A stretch of 64,000 nt of DNA from Blasia pusilla (Eukaryota > Marchantiophyta > Marchantiopsida > Blasiales), in NCBI GenBank assembly GCA_050084515.1, contig CM114272.1, forward strand, positions 1,054,001 to 1,118,000, read 5' to 3'. Made by a program: the position numbers and the translations under genes. Each line of letters opens with the position of its first letter. The stretch's first letter is position 1. The notes beneath the pieces are model-generated. The model was given only the letters and a program-made list of their open reading frames with translations, searched no databases and had not been told where the DNA came from. Shown here piece by piece: positions 1 to 11,112 of the stretch.

Positions 1-1851
1 GACATCCTTGGGTGGAGCAAGTACCACACAGTATATCACCCAACATGAGGTCGTGGTGAGGATTCACGCGCGACATCTTACAGATGAGTCCGTGGTGCGA
101 GCCAAGGCGATAGTGACTGATGCATAGTCCTACAACGTCTTGGTTGGTGGAGCAATGTTATACCCGATGGGGTTTTCCCTAGATTATTGGGAGGAGTCAA
201 CGTCCTACAAGACCAGGATGGCAGTTAGGTGATGGGCGCCTTAGCTCATTACTCGTTTGATTCACAGGTGCAGTGATCAAGCGATGGCCACGAGAGGTGG
301 AGCATTTAGCAGTGCCATCACTTGGCCTAGAGATTTGATTGAGGGTCATGTCCATGCAGAGGATACTCCCGTTCTTGACATTTCTATGTAGAGGAGTGTT
401 ATGATAGCCGCATCATTCCGTGGAGGAGAGGTGCCGTTGTGGAGCTCGACAGAGGAGCTTCGAGGATTGGCAGATGAGCACGTGCAGACCGAGGCATTTG
501 CACCGGAGCGTGACGGGTCTGAGAAACCCGAGATAGCAAGGAGTGCTATGATGACACCCTTGGATACCACACCCATTGTGTGGTGTATCTCGGAGCAGGG
601 TATTCGAATGTTAGATCTCTTTGGAGGGATTAGCACCACGTTAGCTCTTGTTTTGCAGGTAGGAGTGCGACTACAGCAGTACCTGTATGTGGAGAGTGGT
701 GATATTGCAAGGCGCATCTCACTACGAGATCTAGCGCAGTTACGCCTTTGTTTTCCTGACTTATTTTCTACGTCCGCGGTACAGGGGTACCAAAGTTCCC
801 TACCAAGGGATATTTTGTTGTTGGGGGCGCAGGACTTAGAGCGAGTAGGGACCATTAATTTGGTCATTGCCGGTTGGCCATGTGAGGGCCAATCGAGTGT
901 TGGACGAGGCAGCGGGTTGGCAGACACTCGGTCCAGGTTATTTTGGGAGATGTTGAGGGTCTTACGGCAGTTGCAGGAGCACCAGTCTCGTTCTCCAAAC
1001 TACATTCTGGAGAATGTGCCGATCTAAGGAGACTCCAGGTCATGGGTGGTGATGAGTGCTCCTCAGGTGCGTGCTTGGATCGACCCAGTAGTGTTCTTGG
1101 ATGCGGCGAGTGCAGGTTCTAGAGCCCATGCCCCATGCAATGTTACGGAGGGCGTATGCAAGAGTGGATCGCCCCTCCCATTTTTTAGTGGATTCCATTT
1201 TGGATCTAGGTTGTCGATCACAGGCGGTGAGGCACGATGATCGACCACCGTTCATTGTAGTCAACAGGGTAGGCAAGCCTCGGGCAACCTTGCCCACGTT
1301 TGTGAGTTTTCCTGCTTCCTATGCATACAACGAGGCCAATCCTGGCTTGGTTTGGGATGACCAGGTTCAGCGGTTGGTGGAGCCCAATGCCGACGAGAGA
1401 GAGCGAGTGATAGGATTTCCCACATGAGTGATGGCAGTATTGTCAGTGTTAGAGGCATCACGATGCCATGTCTTGGGTCAGGCGATGGACCTGAATTGCT
1501 TCACATGGATCCTCAGCTTGGGAGTGGATGAGCAGCGCCATATGAGATCATGACAGGTTACAACAGTTGCATTGGTGAGCCCCATGCCTACCGAGACGAT
1601 TGAGGCAGTGGTTGGGGGCAAGACCCAAGGAGATCTACACACCATGGGAGATGAGGAGAGACACCCTTGGACTTCTTGGGATGTTTTGCAGGTACGCCAG
1701 GAGATGATAGCCATAGCATCAAGCGGGTTCCGGGCACTGCATGTGGAGGAGATCAGAGTTTGCAGCTGGCTGCAGGAGAGTGGCCGGGTGTTGTTTTTTG
1801 AGACGGGGTTGCACCATAGAAACCACCGATACCCGCGCCGGAGAGTCCTAC
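1..1851 (+). mobile_element. DNMT-carrying Ty3/gypsy retrotransposon, copy A (internal fragment)
   Basis: Fragment of a retrotransposon family present at least four more times in this window. It opens inside the protease tail (positions 1-240 align with 24,300-24,555 of copy B almost base for base) and runs through the DNA-methyltransferase domain into the linker before reverse transcriptase. Similarity to copy B stops at about 1,851 (shared GAGAGTCCTAC stretch; copy B counterpart near 26,186). The next base belongs to an inverted gag fragment of the same family. The left end lies outside the window. In-frame stops (for example near 1,025 and 1,425) and frame changes show it is not functional. 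Confidence 0.85.
401..1560 (+). pseudogene. C5-cytosine DNA methyltransferase domain of copy A
   Basis: DNMT catalytic domain between protease and reverse transcriptase. Visible motifs in canonical order: motif I LDLFGGI (about 610-640, AdoMet binding); motif II YLYVE (about 680-695); motif IV GWPCEGQSS with the catalytic Cys codon TGT at 881-883; the downstream RSRLFWEM (about 930-950); motif VI LENV (about 1,005-1,017); a VNR/PTFVSFPAS block (about 1,260-1,320); and the motif IX/X-like DERERVIGFPT (about 1,390-1,425) followed by LGQAMDLN. The order I-IV-VI-IX is that of DNMT1/DNMT3-type enzymes, not the rearranged order of plant DRM proteins. Among the copies here this is the best preserved in motifs I-VI, but a stop at about 1,025 and another near 1,425 break it. 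Family assignment is solid; original activity is inferred. Confidence 0.8.
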
Positions 1852-2170
1852 GCGGTCCTCTACCATGGTCGTCCATCTCGTACGCCCAACTAGTAGGACC
1901 ACTCACAATATGTGGCGATGTGCTCACAAACTCCTCTACACCCTCCCCCTTGTCTGACGATGACACAGAAGGAGTTCGAGGTGGTCCCTCACGCAGAGAC
2001 CCTCGGAACCTCGCGCAACTCCGCGTAAAACCTCTAGAGCTACTCTCGGGTTGACCACCTCGACTCTCAAAGCCCCAAATAGACCCTGTGATGACCCTCG
2101 TGCCCCTCTCACCCGATCACTCTCAACCTCGCAAGTAATCCCTCAATCACTCATCCCAAATATGCGGCAC
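1852..2170 (-). pseudogene. Inverted gag N-terminus of the DNMT retrotransposon
   Basis: Read on the minus strand this gives the start of the family's gag (MSSSDKGEGVEEF then PTSWAYEMDDHGRGP). It matches plus-strand gag of copy B at about 10,200-10,510, including the untranslated bases upstream of the ATG. It ends at about 1,851, where it abuts copy A in the opposite orientation. Only the first 40 or so residues remain. Confidence 0.75.
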
Positions 2171-3577
2171 TCGATCTACATTCTCCCTCCCCGAGACATA
2201 TAACGTGCGGCAACACGCGGCGTGGTGCGGAAAATCGACCAGGCTATCATCTCATCGACAACCTACCCTCAACTTCGGACATCCCACACATGTCTATGTC
2301 CCCTAAAGCACATACATGAATGATGCTCTCAGCATCCACACAACCCAATATCCCCAAATAAATAACACAAATCCCAGAATCCGTCACACGTGCAAGGTAA
2401 AGGACCAAAATGGGTAACCTGAACACATGTCGATATCACTCCTTAGCAAGTGCAAATCTCGACCCCAACTCGGTCTTGAAGAGAACTCCTCCAATCAACA
2501 AGTCGAACTCCTCTTGTACTGACGCTGCTCAACCTCCTCGATGTGGAGTGCAGGTCAAGCGGTCCGGTGCGACACTGGAGGCACAAAACGACTACAAACA
2601 GCACGACACTCGGGAATGGGGTGCGGCACTCGGTGGCATACCCTCCTCAGTCAAAAATTCACACACTCTGCTCCTTAGTTAGCGGTTTCGTGATCGAGAC
2701 GATGCGGTGCGGCCATGAGCTATCGGCGGTGCGTTACGGCTATAGACGTCACGGCACGATACTCGATCGTCGTTGAGCGGCTACCAATCACAACATAGCA
2801 GCATGAAATCAAAACTCAAACAGCATAATCGGAGGTTATCTGCCATTACTGGTTGATGACAAAATTATGATGACGGTGGCGGCCAAAAAAAAGTACGTGG
2901 TGGCTACGCAAGTCAGAGAATCAACGAACGTCGTGGAAGACCCTCCACTCTATAATGGCGGCAATGGCAACCAAAAGCTGAACAACGGATGGTGTAACAT
3001 TGACGGTGACGATTTTCCATCGACAGCGGACTGTTGACGGTGACTATGATGGTGACGGCCGCCTCTGGCGTGGCAGCTGGTTTAGGGTTTGAAAATTTTA
3101 ACCCTAAAAATCGCCTAGCAATGGCAATTTTGCAAAATTGATCAAAAAAATTTCTCAAAACTCCAAATTTCACATTTTTTAATGCACAACGTGCATAGCT
3201 TCATGATCTACAACAATGTCACAAAATATTTAGAATTGGACATTCTAGTAAAAATTGACGGAGACTGTTGTAAAGCCCAATGTCTCTTTCTCCTACACAA
3301 AATTTGGCAACGCTTCCGCCTTGATTTATCCCAAAAAAAATGTAAAATCTATAAAAATACAAATCAGCAAGCTACATGGTGCTCCCGAGAGCACCGGCTT
3401 TGAGCAACCCACCCCCATACTCAATCCCTATCAAAAATTAGGCAGCGCTTCCGCGCGCCACTCTTCCACACGAAAAATTGGCAAATGCAAAGAACAATCA
3501 AAGTAGCCCTTGCTCTGGTGAGCACTCCCATGATCCGCTAAACGAGGATCAGAGTCCCCAACCTGCAAAAACGGCGA
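2171..3577 (-). other. Probable leader of the inverted DNMT element fragment; no gene seen
   Basis: This stretch lies between the inverted gag start and the inverted LTR-like block, so by position it should be the 5' leader of the same fragment, read on the minus strand. I recognise no domain in any frame; the short open frames look random. It contains simple AT-rich stretches around 3,060-3,180. An insertion of other origin cannot be excluded. Confidence 0.4.
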
Positions 3578-4010
3578 GTGACCAGCGAGCTACCCCATGA
3601 AGCTTTCTCACTCTCTCATTCTCTCTTTGTAAAGAAAGATCCAATCTCTCTCTACACCATCTCACACCATAGCTCTCAAAGGTGTGCACTCTCTCTCATG
3701 TCAAACCCAACCCATTCTCCTAATGAGAGGCTTGGATTACACTCACAAGGAAAGGGACCATAGCTCCACCGCCTTATGCCAAGAGGTTCAACAAAGAGAG
3801 AATGAGCTCTCAAGCTCTCTATTGGAGGTATACCCCCTTCCCTCTCCCAAGCCCTGTCAACGGTAACCTATCCTCGCAAGTCATCTCCTTGGCTCTTGAC
3901 CTACTGTAGCGGGTCAAGGGGCACATCCCAAAGTGGAAAGTGAACTATCCCCAACATGGAAACTTACCCGAAATAGTAAGCTTCTCTATATGGCTCCAAA
4001 TGAGCCGAAA
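3578..4010 (-). repeat. LTR-like block, inverted, of the DNMT retrotransposon family
   Basis: The reverse complement of this block matches 29,640-30,050, the LTR-like block at the 3' end of copy B. Shared marks include the GAGAGAATGAGCTCTCAAGC-type stretch, CCTCTTGGCATGAGGCGG, the CAAGCCTCTCATTAG stretch and GGCTCATTTGGAGCC at the outer end. It is truncated at 4,011 by the chromovirus LTR. The continuation expected from copy B is not found beyond 9,756, so the chromovirus insertion site is not cleanly preserved. Confidence 0.7.
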
Positions 4011-4011
4011 T

Positions 4012-5007
4012 TGTCGCGACCCTCATGACCAAACAAGTGCCAAGCGGAACATCGGAACATTAGCGGGCTCACGCTAAGATGTTTTGCGCGTTGGAGTAGT
4101 CTCAAAGAAGAGACAAGAGACGATACGTGAGCAACGCTTCGCGTTTCAGATGTTGTGGTCGCGACCGAGAAACCTGGACCAAACCCAGAATAAGACTTGA
4201 AAGGAGTCGAGTCTAGAAAGTGGGTTGCCAAAAGGAAGAATCCGGGTTTGGAACGCCACTAGCGTTTGAGAGTTTCCGACTCTATTTATAACCATAACTT
4301 TTAGCATCAAGATGCATTTGGATTAAACAAGGGTGCGTTGCAAGGCTTATGAAAAGCCACTTCAAACGCACTAAAGGTCTCTGCAAACGCATAAGCAGCG
4401 GCTGAGAAAAAACCCGGAAAAAATTGTAAGTGGAGTCAGTTGAGGGCCACAATTAAGGGCCCGACCCTCCTTTTCGGGGGGGTGATTGAGAACCCCAGAA
4501 GTACTAGTAAGGGGGAATGTCTCCGAGAGTGCTTGGAACCCGAACCCCACTTTGGGCTCCACGGGGCGGCTCAAGGGCATGGAACGGATCGAGAGTTTGG
4601 GGTTGGGTTGGAAAACCTGAACCAAGTGTACGGAGGAAATTTTAGACATCCCTCTTGGATTTCACCCCGCGACTCAATTACTTGGGTCTCGGTTTGGAAC
4701 TCGCACGAGGTCCGTTGAACAGTTGGGATCGCTAGGCGCGCGAGTGCCATTTTAGGTTCCTCGACTAATCAAGAAGTCTGTTCCAAGTCTTGAAGGACTT
4801 GCCATGTTTTGGAAATTAGGAATTAAGGAAGGGTGAGCTTGATGAGACGCCGAGTTGAGAACTCGGCGGGTTGGAACGCTGGTTTGGCCCAAACCCGACT
4901 AACGAGAGTGCGTGTTTAGGTGCAGATTGGCGATGAGATCGTGTCCTACTGAACGTATGCTTCCGCAACACTAAAGATTTGCGTTCAAGGAGAGTAGGGG
5001 CGCAACA
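4012..5007 (+). repeat. 5' LTR of the chromovirus
   Basis: Starts TGTCGCGACC and ends in CA, two bases before the primer-binding site. About 996 bp. It matches the solo LTR at 59,288-60,259 along its length (shared CTAGCGGGCTCACGCTA, ACTAGTAAGGGGGAA and CAAGTCT..GAAGGACTTG segments), which independently fixes both ends. Short open frames inside it are coincidental. Confidence 0.88.
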
Positions 5008-5009
5008 AG

Positions 5010-5021
5010 TGGTATCAGAGC
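5010..5021 (+). other. Primer-binding site, initiator tRNA-Met
   Basis: TGGTATCAGAGC, the usual primer-binding sequence of plant LTR retrotransposons, complementary to the 3' end of initiator tRNA-Met. It lies two bases after the LTR terminus, as expected for priming of minus-strand cDNA. Confidence 0.92.
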
Positions 5022-5155
5022 TAATCCTTGGTGAGCGAGAACTTGGGGTGGTGGGATCAACCGGACGCTTGGGAAAACTCAAGGTAGCGGCTAGACTCAG
5101 ACGCTCTAGGAGGGACGCAAGAAACGAGGAGAGATCTGAGTGAGTTGGCTTGAAA

Positions 5156-6240
5156 ATGGAGATTGAGGGAGAACAACCCAAGAAGCGCCGAATCAAGCGA
5201 CGTGAACCAAGAGAGGAACCAATGCCGGACCGTGAAGCTATGGAGGAGACGGAGACTCCCAAAGAGCTGAATGCCCGTCGTGAGGACGTTCTAGAGGCGA
5301 ATCCTTCCACGGGGCCATCGGGCCCAAACTCAGGGGGAACGGACCAAGTTAAGCTAGACGTTGGACTTGTTGAAGCTGTTGGTGGAGCAGATGTCCCAGC
5401 AAAGCAAGCGGATTGCAGAATTAGAGGCCACCCGAACTCCGAATGCGGGCAAAAAGCTCTGCAAGACAAACCTGCCCACGCCATTCACTGGGGTGGGGCG
5501 CTCGCGAAAAGTGAAGGATTTCCTTACGGAACTAGAACTGTACTTCGAGGCGCAAAGGGCAGTTGAGCAGGACAAGGTGACGGTAGCCGTTACTTTCCTG
5601 AAGGATCATGCGCTACAATGGTGGACAGCTCAACGAGAGGAATATCTGGGCGGCGAGTGACTTCTGAGTTGGGAGGAGTTCAAGGTGTTGATTGGGGATT
5701 GATTCACTCCGGAGTACCAAGGGTTGCGCGACACGGTGGAATGCGTGCGGATGCGGCAAAGTGGTTCCTTAAGCGCGTATGTGAGGGAGTTTAGTGCGAA
5801 ATAGACTTCTCTTCCAAAGATGGATGAGTAGGCGAAGAAGGCTATCTTCATTAGTGGACTCAAGCCAAGTGCTGAAAAAGCCCTTTACCGAATGCAAACA
5901 TTGTCAGATACTTGCGCGGATCTTTTGAAGCTAGCGGAGCGGATTGGGGACGATGAGGTCCAAACCCACAAACCCTTTGAGCCAAAACGATTTTCGAAGA
6001 AGTCGAAAAATAAGGAGTCATTCAAAAGAGTCTGGAGTGGGGTCAGCACGATCCAAGAGAGTCCTCTGCCCCGACAGCAAAACAAGTGGAACTTCATGCG
6101 AAGCTGAGAGGAGGACAGCACTCGAAGTCAGGGAACGGCAAGGTCATATGCTACAACTGTGGCAAACCGGGGCACCTGGCGAAAGTGTGTTTGAAATCGA
6201 AGGTTAGTAATGGGAGTATGATTGTGTTTGCTGCTAAGCA
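5156..6240 (+). pseudogene. Chromovirus gag
   Basis: Start chosen at the ATG at 5,156 (MEIEGEQPKKRRIKRR, a basic N-terminus). The capsid-like part is in another frame from about 5,361 (FLTELELYFEAQ, ALQWWTAQREEY, then VRMRQSGSLSAYVREF), the usual Ty3 gag pattern. A CCHC zinc knuckle, CYNCGKPGHLAKVC, lies at about 6,149-6,190. Gag would form the particle and bind RNA. At least two frame changes and stops at about 5,658, 5,699, 5,803 and 5,829 break it. Confidence 0.8.
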
Positions 6241-6303
6241 TCTGTTGGCGGGTGATCTCAAGGACCCTAAACGTCCCTTCAGGTCACCAAGAGGACGCAC
6301 AAT

Positions 6304-9300
6304 TTGGTGTACCCAAGATCCAAGATTGCTGATCGTGATGTGTTGTTGCTCGTGGATACAGGTGCTTCGTACTCCTTCCTAAGCCCGAGAATCATGAAGG
6401 AACTGGGGTTGTCTACCTCTAAGGTGGATGAGCCCATTCGAGTAGGATTTGCAGGAGGCAAGTTTCATCGGACTTCTAAATTGGTCTTGGGTTTGACCGT
6501 AGGATGCGGGGTATTTGAGTTGAAGGAGAATTTCATTGTGTGCGAAATGGATGGCATTGACGTAGTCTTGGGGAATACATTCCTAGATGCGTATGAGGTG
6601 GAGTTAAGATGTAGACCCTTGAGGTTGAGCATCTTGCTAAAAGGCAAATGGTTACAGTTGCGATTGGTCCTTGAGGTTCCGGCGAAAAAGGAGTTAGTGA
6701 ACTTGATTACAAGGAGGAGCATGACCGAGTTGGAGGATGGATTTCTCTGCTTGATGAGACAAGTGGAGGAGGCTACAAGCAGAATACGCAGAGATCAGGA
6801 CACTGCTTCAAGTGGAATCCCACAACCACTCCAGGAAGTGGTCAAGGAGTTTAAGGATGTCTTGACAAATGAGCTTCCGACTGAATTGCCGCCACATAGA
6901 GCCGTTGATCATAAGATAGAGATCATACCTGGTTCCCAACCGCCTTCAAAAGCACCATATAGGTTGAATCAGGAGGAACTTCTTGAGTTGAAAAGGAAGT
7001 TAAGTGAGCTCTTGGAAAAGGGTTACATTAGGACTAGCAAGTCACCTTATGGAGCACTAGTTCTTTTTGTGAAGAAGAAGGATGGAAAGATGAGGCTATG
7101 TGTTGATTACCGTGCGCTGAATAAAGTGACGGTTCGGAACAATTATCCTTTTCTGAGGATAGATGATCTCTTCGATAGGCTGGCAGGCACGAGATATTTC
7201 AGTAGGATTGACTTGAAGTCAAGATATTACCAGATCCGGATTGCCGAGGTAGATGTATCTGCGTGTAGGACAAGATACGGTTCCTTTGAGTTTGTAGTGA
7301 TGCCTTTCGGTCTATGTAACGCGCCTCCAACTTTCACCACATTGATGAACTCCATTTTTCACAAGGAAATGGATGAGTATGTTATCATCTATATTGATGA
7401 CATACTTATCTATTCGAAGTCACTAGAGGAGCACGTTCGACATGTGAGAGCGGTCTTGTCTAAGCTAAGGGCAAATCAGCTGTATGCGAATGTAGAGAAG
7501 AGCGAATTTGGTTTGAGCAAGATCAAATTCTTGGGTCACGCGGTCAGTGCAGATGGCGTCAGTCCAGACATGGAGAAGGTGAAAGCGATTGTCGAGTGGG
7601 AACCCCCATCCACTGTAAAGAGGATGAGGAGGTTCATAGGTGCGGTGCAGTTCTATCGCACTTATGTGAAAAACTTTTCGGGAATTGTGAGACCTCTCAC
7701 AGATTGGACAGCAAAGTTTGCCAACACCACTTGGACCCAGGAAGTTAATGAGGCATTCAGCCGAGTGAAGCAGATTCTATCGCAGGAACCAGTATTGAAG
7801 CTGCCGGAGTTTGACAAAACGTTCGAAGTGCATACCGATGCTAGTGATTTCGCGATTGCAGGAATGTTGGTGCAAGAAGGGAGACCTATAGCGTACAAGA
7901 GCAAGAAGCTTAGCGATACTGAAAGGAGATGGCCCACTCACGAGAAAGAGTTGTTCGCGGTGGTACATTGCTTGAGGAAGTGGCGGCATTATCTAGGGCT
8001 CCACAGGACTCGAGTATTCACCGATAATATATCACTCAAGTATTTTGAGACCCAGGATTGAGTGACATTGAAACAACTGCGATGGCATGATACCTTGGCG
8101 CTGATGGATGTTGAGTTGATTCACAAGCCAGGTAAAGATAATGTGATTCGAGATGCGTTGAGTCGCAAGGAGGAACACATGCCATCGATGACACAGGTCT
8201 TGAGAGCAATGTTCCCTAAAGAAACAGACGTGGAAAGAAGGATTCGTGAAGGATATATGAAGGATGCTCACGCAAGGGAGTACCTGAGGAAGTTGAAGCA
8301 GGGTGAGAAGGTGGCCAACATAAGTTTGAGGCACGGTTTTCTAAGGTTCAAGCAGAGTAGGATCTATGTAGGGCAAGGCAGGATGCAAACCAAAGTGTTA
8401 GCGGATTGTCACGACGGACCCTTGGCAGGACATAAAGGAGAGAAATCTACGCTGGCTGTTCTGTCAAAGCAGTTCTTTTGGCCCAACATCAAAGAGGATG
8501 TTGCTCAATATGTGAAGACCTGTGTGATCTGCCAAGCGAATAGAGTTTCTTAAGATAAGAAACAAGGCTTGCTGCATCCCTTGCCGATCCCAGAAGGACC
8601 CTTGCAAAGTGTGAGTATGGATTTCATCACGAGTCTTCCGGAATCTGAGGGATACAAAGCTATACTTGTGATTGTTGATCGGTTTAGCAAGTTGGCGAGA
8701 TTCACGCCGACGGTGGATTCCGCAACGGCTTATACGACGTCACACTTGTTTCTCGATAGCTGGTGGCGTGCTCAGGATTTGCCAAGGAGCATTGTTTCAG
8801 ATCGGGATCCAAAGTTTACCAGTGCTTTCTGGAAGCACTTGTTCAGGAGCTTTAAGACCAAGTTGAGTTTCAATACGGCTTTCCACCCACAGACGGATGG
8901 ACAGACTAAAAAGGTAAACTCAATCGTGAATCAGTACTTAAGGAATTATGTCAATGGTGATCAACGAGATTGGGTCAAGTGGCTGAGCATGGCGAAGTAT
9001 TGCTACAACTCGACCAAGCATTCTGCAAGTGGAGAATCTCCGTTTCTCCTGGCAAATGGACGAGAGCTAGAAGGGCCTCTTGACCTAGCCCTTTCGAAGG
9101 GTACTACATTGGCACGAACACGACAAGCGACGACAAAAGGTTTGTTGGTGGAGATGTGAGAACGGGAAGAGCAAGCAAGGCGAAGTCTTGCAAAGGCCCA
9201 AATGAGGAACGTTAAGTATGCTCACAAGAGTCGGCGCCAAGTACGATTCCAAGTTGGAGAGCAAGTGTGGTTGAGTGTGAAGAATCTCACTCTTCCGAAA

Positions 9301-9756
9301 GAGTTGTCTGCGAAGTTGTCTACCAAGTATGCTTGACCGTATGTGATTGTGGCAAACCCTTTTGAGGATGTGTATACTTTGGGGCTACCGATCAAGTTCA
9401 AGATTCACCCGACCTTTCATGTGTCATTGTTGAAGAAATATCTTCAAGATAATGGACGTTTCGCGCGGAGACATGTGGTGAGGCCGCACCCGGTGATCAT
9501 AAATGAAGAGCCGGAGTTTGAGGTGGAGACCATCTTACGTTCAAGGCGTCGGGCCAACATGGATGCGGTTCTTAAGATTACCTTGGAGGGAAAAATAGTA
9601 GATTATGAAGACTTGTTGGTTGAGCCTGTAGTCCTTTGGAAAAATTCAACAAATTTTAGATATGTATATTCTAATCAAGATAGATATGTTTTTGACAAGG
9701 ATGTTCAAGTAGAGTCTTCAAATGTATCTCCTAGTGTAGAAGTTATGGATGTGTAA
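6304..9756 (+). pseudogene. Chromovirus pol: protease, reverse transcriptase, RNase H, integrase, chromodomain-like tail
   Basis: Protease has VDTGASYSFLS (about 6,352). Reverse transcriptase has FVKKKDGKMRLCVDYRALN (about 7,066-7,120) and the catalytic YIDDILIYS (about 7,390). RNase H has HTDASDFAIAG and FTDN. Integrase has the H..H..C..C zinc site (HDGPLAGHKG ... CVICQ), the first Asp in SMDFITSLP and the second in SDRDPKF. The third catalytic residue, normally Glu in TDGQTE, is Lys here (TDGQTKK, about 8,895), so integrase should be inactive. Stops occur at 8,059, 8,551 and 9,157 and before 9,343. The end (about 9,505-9,560, EFEVETILRSRRR) begins like a chromodomain but lacks the usual YLVKWKGY core. 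Confidence 0.85.
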
Positions 9757-10130
9757 GGTAATAAGGGTCCCTTTCCTAATACATTGAAGCTTCAATTTAG
9801 AAGCTTGAATGTCTTATGAAGGGAAAAGATCCTTGGCTGCCAATTGGTGAGAGGCCTGGCCAGGTTCAAATCCTACCAAGGATGGAAGAAACAAAGTTTT
9901 AAGGAGAAGGGGTTTGAAGAGTTCATTTCAGAAATGAATTGTTTTAAAAAAATCCAGAAAATAATTGAGGGAAAAAATCCCCATAGATTAACCATCCATC
10001 TAAAAAATGTCTTTTCCAGCTAAATAAATATTCCAAAATTCGGACCATGCAACCCATCTTCTACAAATCAAGAGGTTTCGAGGAAAAAAACTCCATGAAA
10101 CCTGGTTGGTAGTAGTGTAGAGGCTCATTT
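9757..10130 (+). other. Non-coding spacer with a tRNA-like B box
   Basis: No gene. At 9,830-9,882 a short tRNA-like piece has 7-bp complementary ends (TCCTTGG/CCAAGGA) and a perfect Pol III B box, GGTTCAAATCC, but it lacks room for an anticodon arm. It may be a SINE head or a decayed tRNA fragment. The expected 3' LTR of the chromovirus is absent. Confidence 0.35.
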
Positions 10131-10873
10131 ACTGTAGTCACATCTCTCTAGGTGTCGTTGATATTGTCTTTGCAATTGGCGAGTTTAGCCGTTTGTTTAG
10201 TTTGAGTGATTGAGGGATTACTCGCAAGATTGAGAGTGATCTTGTGAGAGGGGCATAAGAGCCATTACGGCGTCCTTTTGGGATTTTGAGAGGCAAGGTA
10301 GTGGACTTAAGAGTAGCTCTAGGGGGTTTATCCGGAGTGGTGCGAGGTTTCGAGAGTCTCCACGTAAGAGACCATCTCGATCTCCTTCTATGTCGTCTTC
10401 AGACAAGGGGGAGCGTGTAGAGGAGTGTGTTAGTGATCCACCATACACATTGAGTGGTCCTACAAGTTGGACGTATGAGATGGACAACCATGGTAGAGGA
10501 CCGCATAGGTTTTCAGGTATTGTAGGCACTATAGTGTTACACGACTTCATTGCGGAGTTTAGGAGTTGGTGTGACTCACAACGTGCTAAGAACTCTAGAG
10601 AGTTCAACCCATTTACAGCATGGAACGGTATGTTCTAGCATTTAGAGGGGGCGCCCATGGACGATTACCATGAATTCTCCCATAGATATGCCCAAGAGAT
10701 TGAGGCATAGCGACTCTACTATGACCCACACTATGTGTCATGGACGGAGCCGTTCTCAGATGAGGAGGAGAAGTTAGGAGAGACTACTTCCTCTTCCACC
10801 GGTGATGTTTTAGGAGGGGTAACTCGCACAAGAGCAGTTGCACTGTCAAGTCAGGTTCGTCCTAGGTTCAACC
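10131..10873 (+). pseudogene. DNMT retrotransposon copy B, gag N-terminal part
   Basis: Gag begins at the ATG at 10,390 (MSSSDKGERVEEC), preceded by leader sequence that also occurs inverted at 1,970-2,165. Conserved pieces: HDFIAEFRSWCDSQRAKNSREF, then after a stop HLEGAPMDDYHEFSHRY, which recurs in copy C (HLEGPPMDDYHEF, about 46,975) and copy E (about 62,080). The coding sequence is interrupted at 10,873 by the 12.2 kb transposon and resumes at 23,038. In-frame stops near 10,636 and 10,708 show decay. Confidence 0.78.
10865..10873. repeat. Target-site duplication, left copy (9 bp)
   Basis: GGTTCAACC immediately outside the left end of the 12.2 kb transposon; identical to 23,038-23,046. 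Nine bases is the diagnostic duplication length of Mutator-like elements. Confidence 0.82.
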
Positions 10874-10912
10874 GAGGTGCGGTAAGAGGAGAGGAAGAGA
10901 GGAAGAGATGAG
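10874..10912 (+). repeat. Left terminal inverted repeat of the 12.2 kb transposon
   Basis: Begins GAGGTGCGGTAAGAGGAG and continues GAGGAAGAGAGGAAGAGA. The reverse complement of the right end begins AGGGGCTGGTA, has 18 extra bases, then continues AGAGAGGAGAGGAAGAGAGG. The match is about 30 bp plus a weaker outer 10 bp. It is purine-rich, so some similarity could be chance, but the non-periodic order is shared. Confidence 0.65.
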
Positions 10913-11112
10913 AGAGGAGAGAGGAAACTACCTTCAACCGAAATAGATACTTTTTGTTGAAGAGAATTTCCGTTGGGTTGACGAGAAGAAACTTTTGGTG
11001 TGAATATTTTTGCACTGTTTTGTTCATTTATTAAACAATCCCACAATTTTTTTTTCCTCTTCCATATTTTGGCAACCCCTGTGAGTCCGACGAGTTGCAA
11101 ATTGCACAAAAT

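Larger units (their letters stand above)
4012..9756 (+). mobile_element. Chromovirus-type Ty3/gypsy retrotransposon lacking a 3' LTR
   Basis: Order is 5' LTR (4,012-5,007), tRNA-Met primer-binding site, gag with zinc knuckle, protease, reverse transcriptase, RNase H, integrase and a short chromodomain-like tail. The order and the plant-type PBS are typical of Ty3/gypsy chromoviruses. No second copy of the TGTCGCGACC-starting LTR follows 9,756, so the 3' end was lost by deletion or recombination. A solo LTR of the same family is at 59,288-60,259. Several stops and frameshifts in gag and pol make it defective. Confidence 0.85.

Noticed and set aside
4371-4718. Overlapping frames at 4.4-4.7 kb on both strands
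   Set aside because: They lie inside the chromovirus LTR and recur, shifted, in the solo LTR near 59.7-59.9 kb.
9830-9882. Functional tRNA gene
   Set aside because: Only 53 nt with no anticodon arm; kept only as a tRNA-like fragment.
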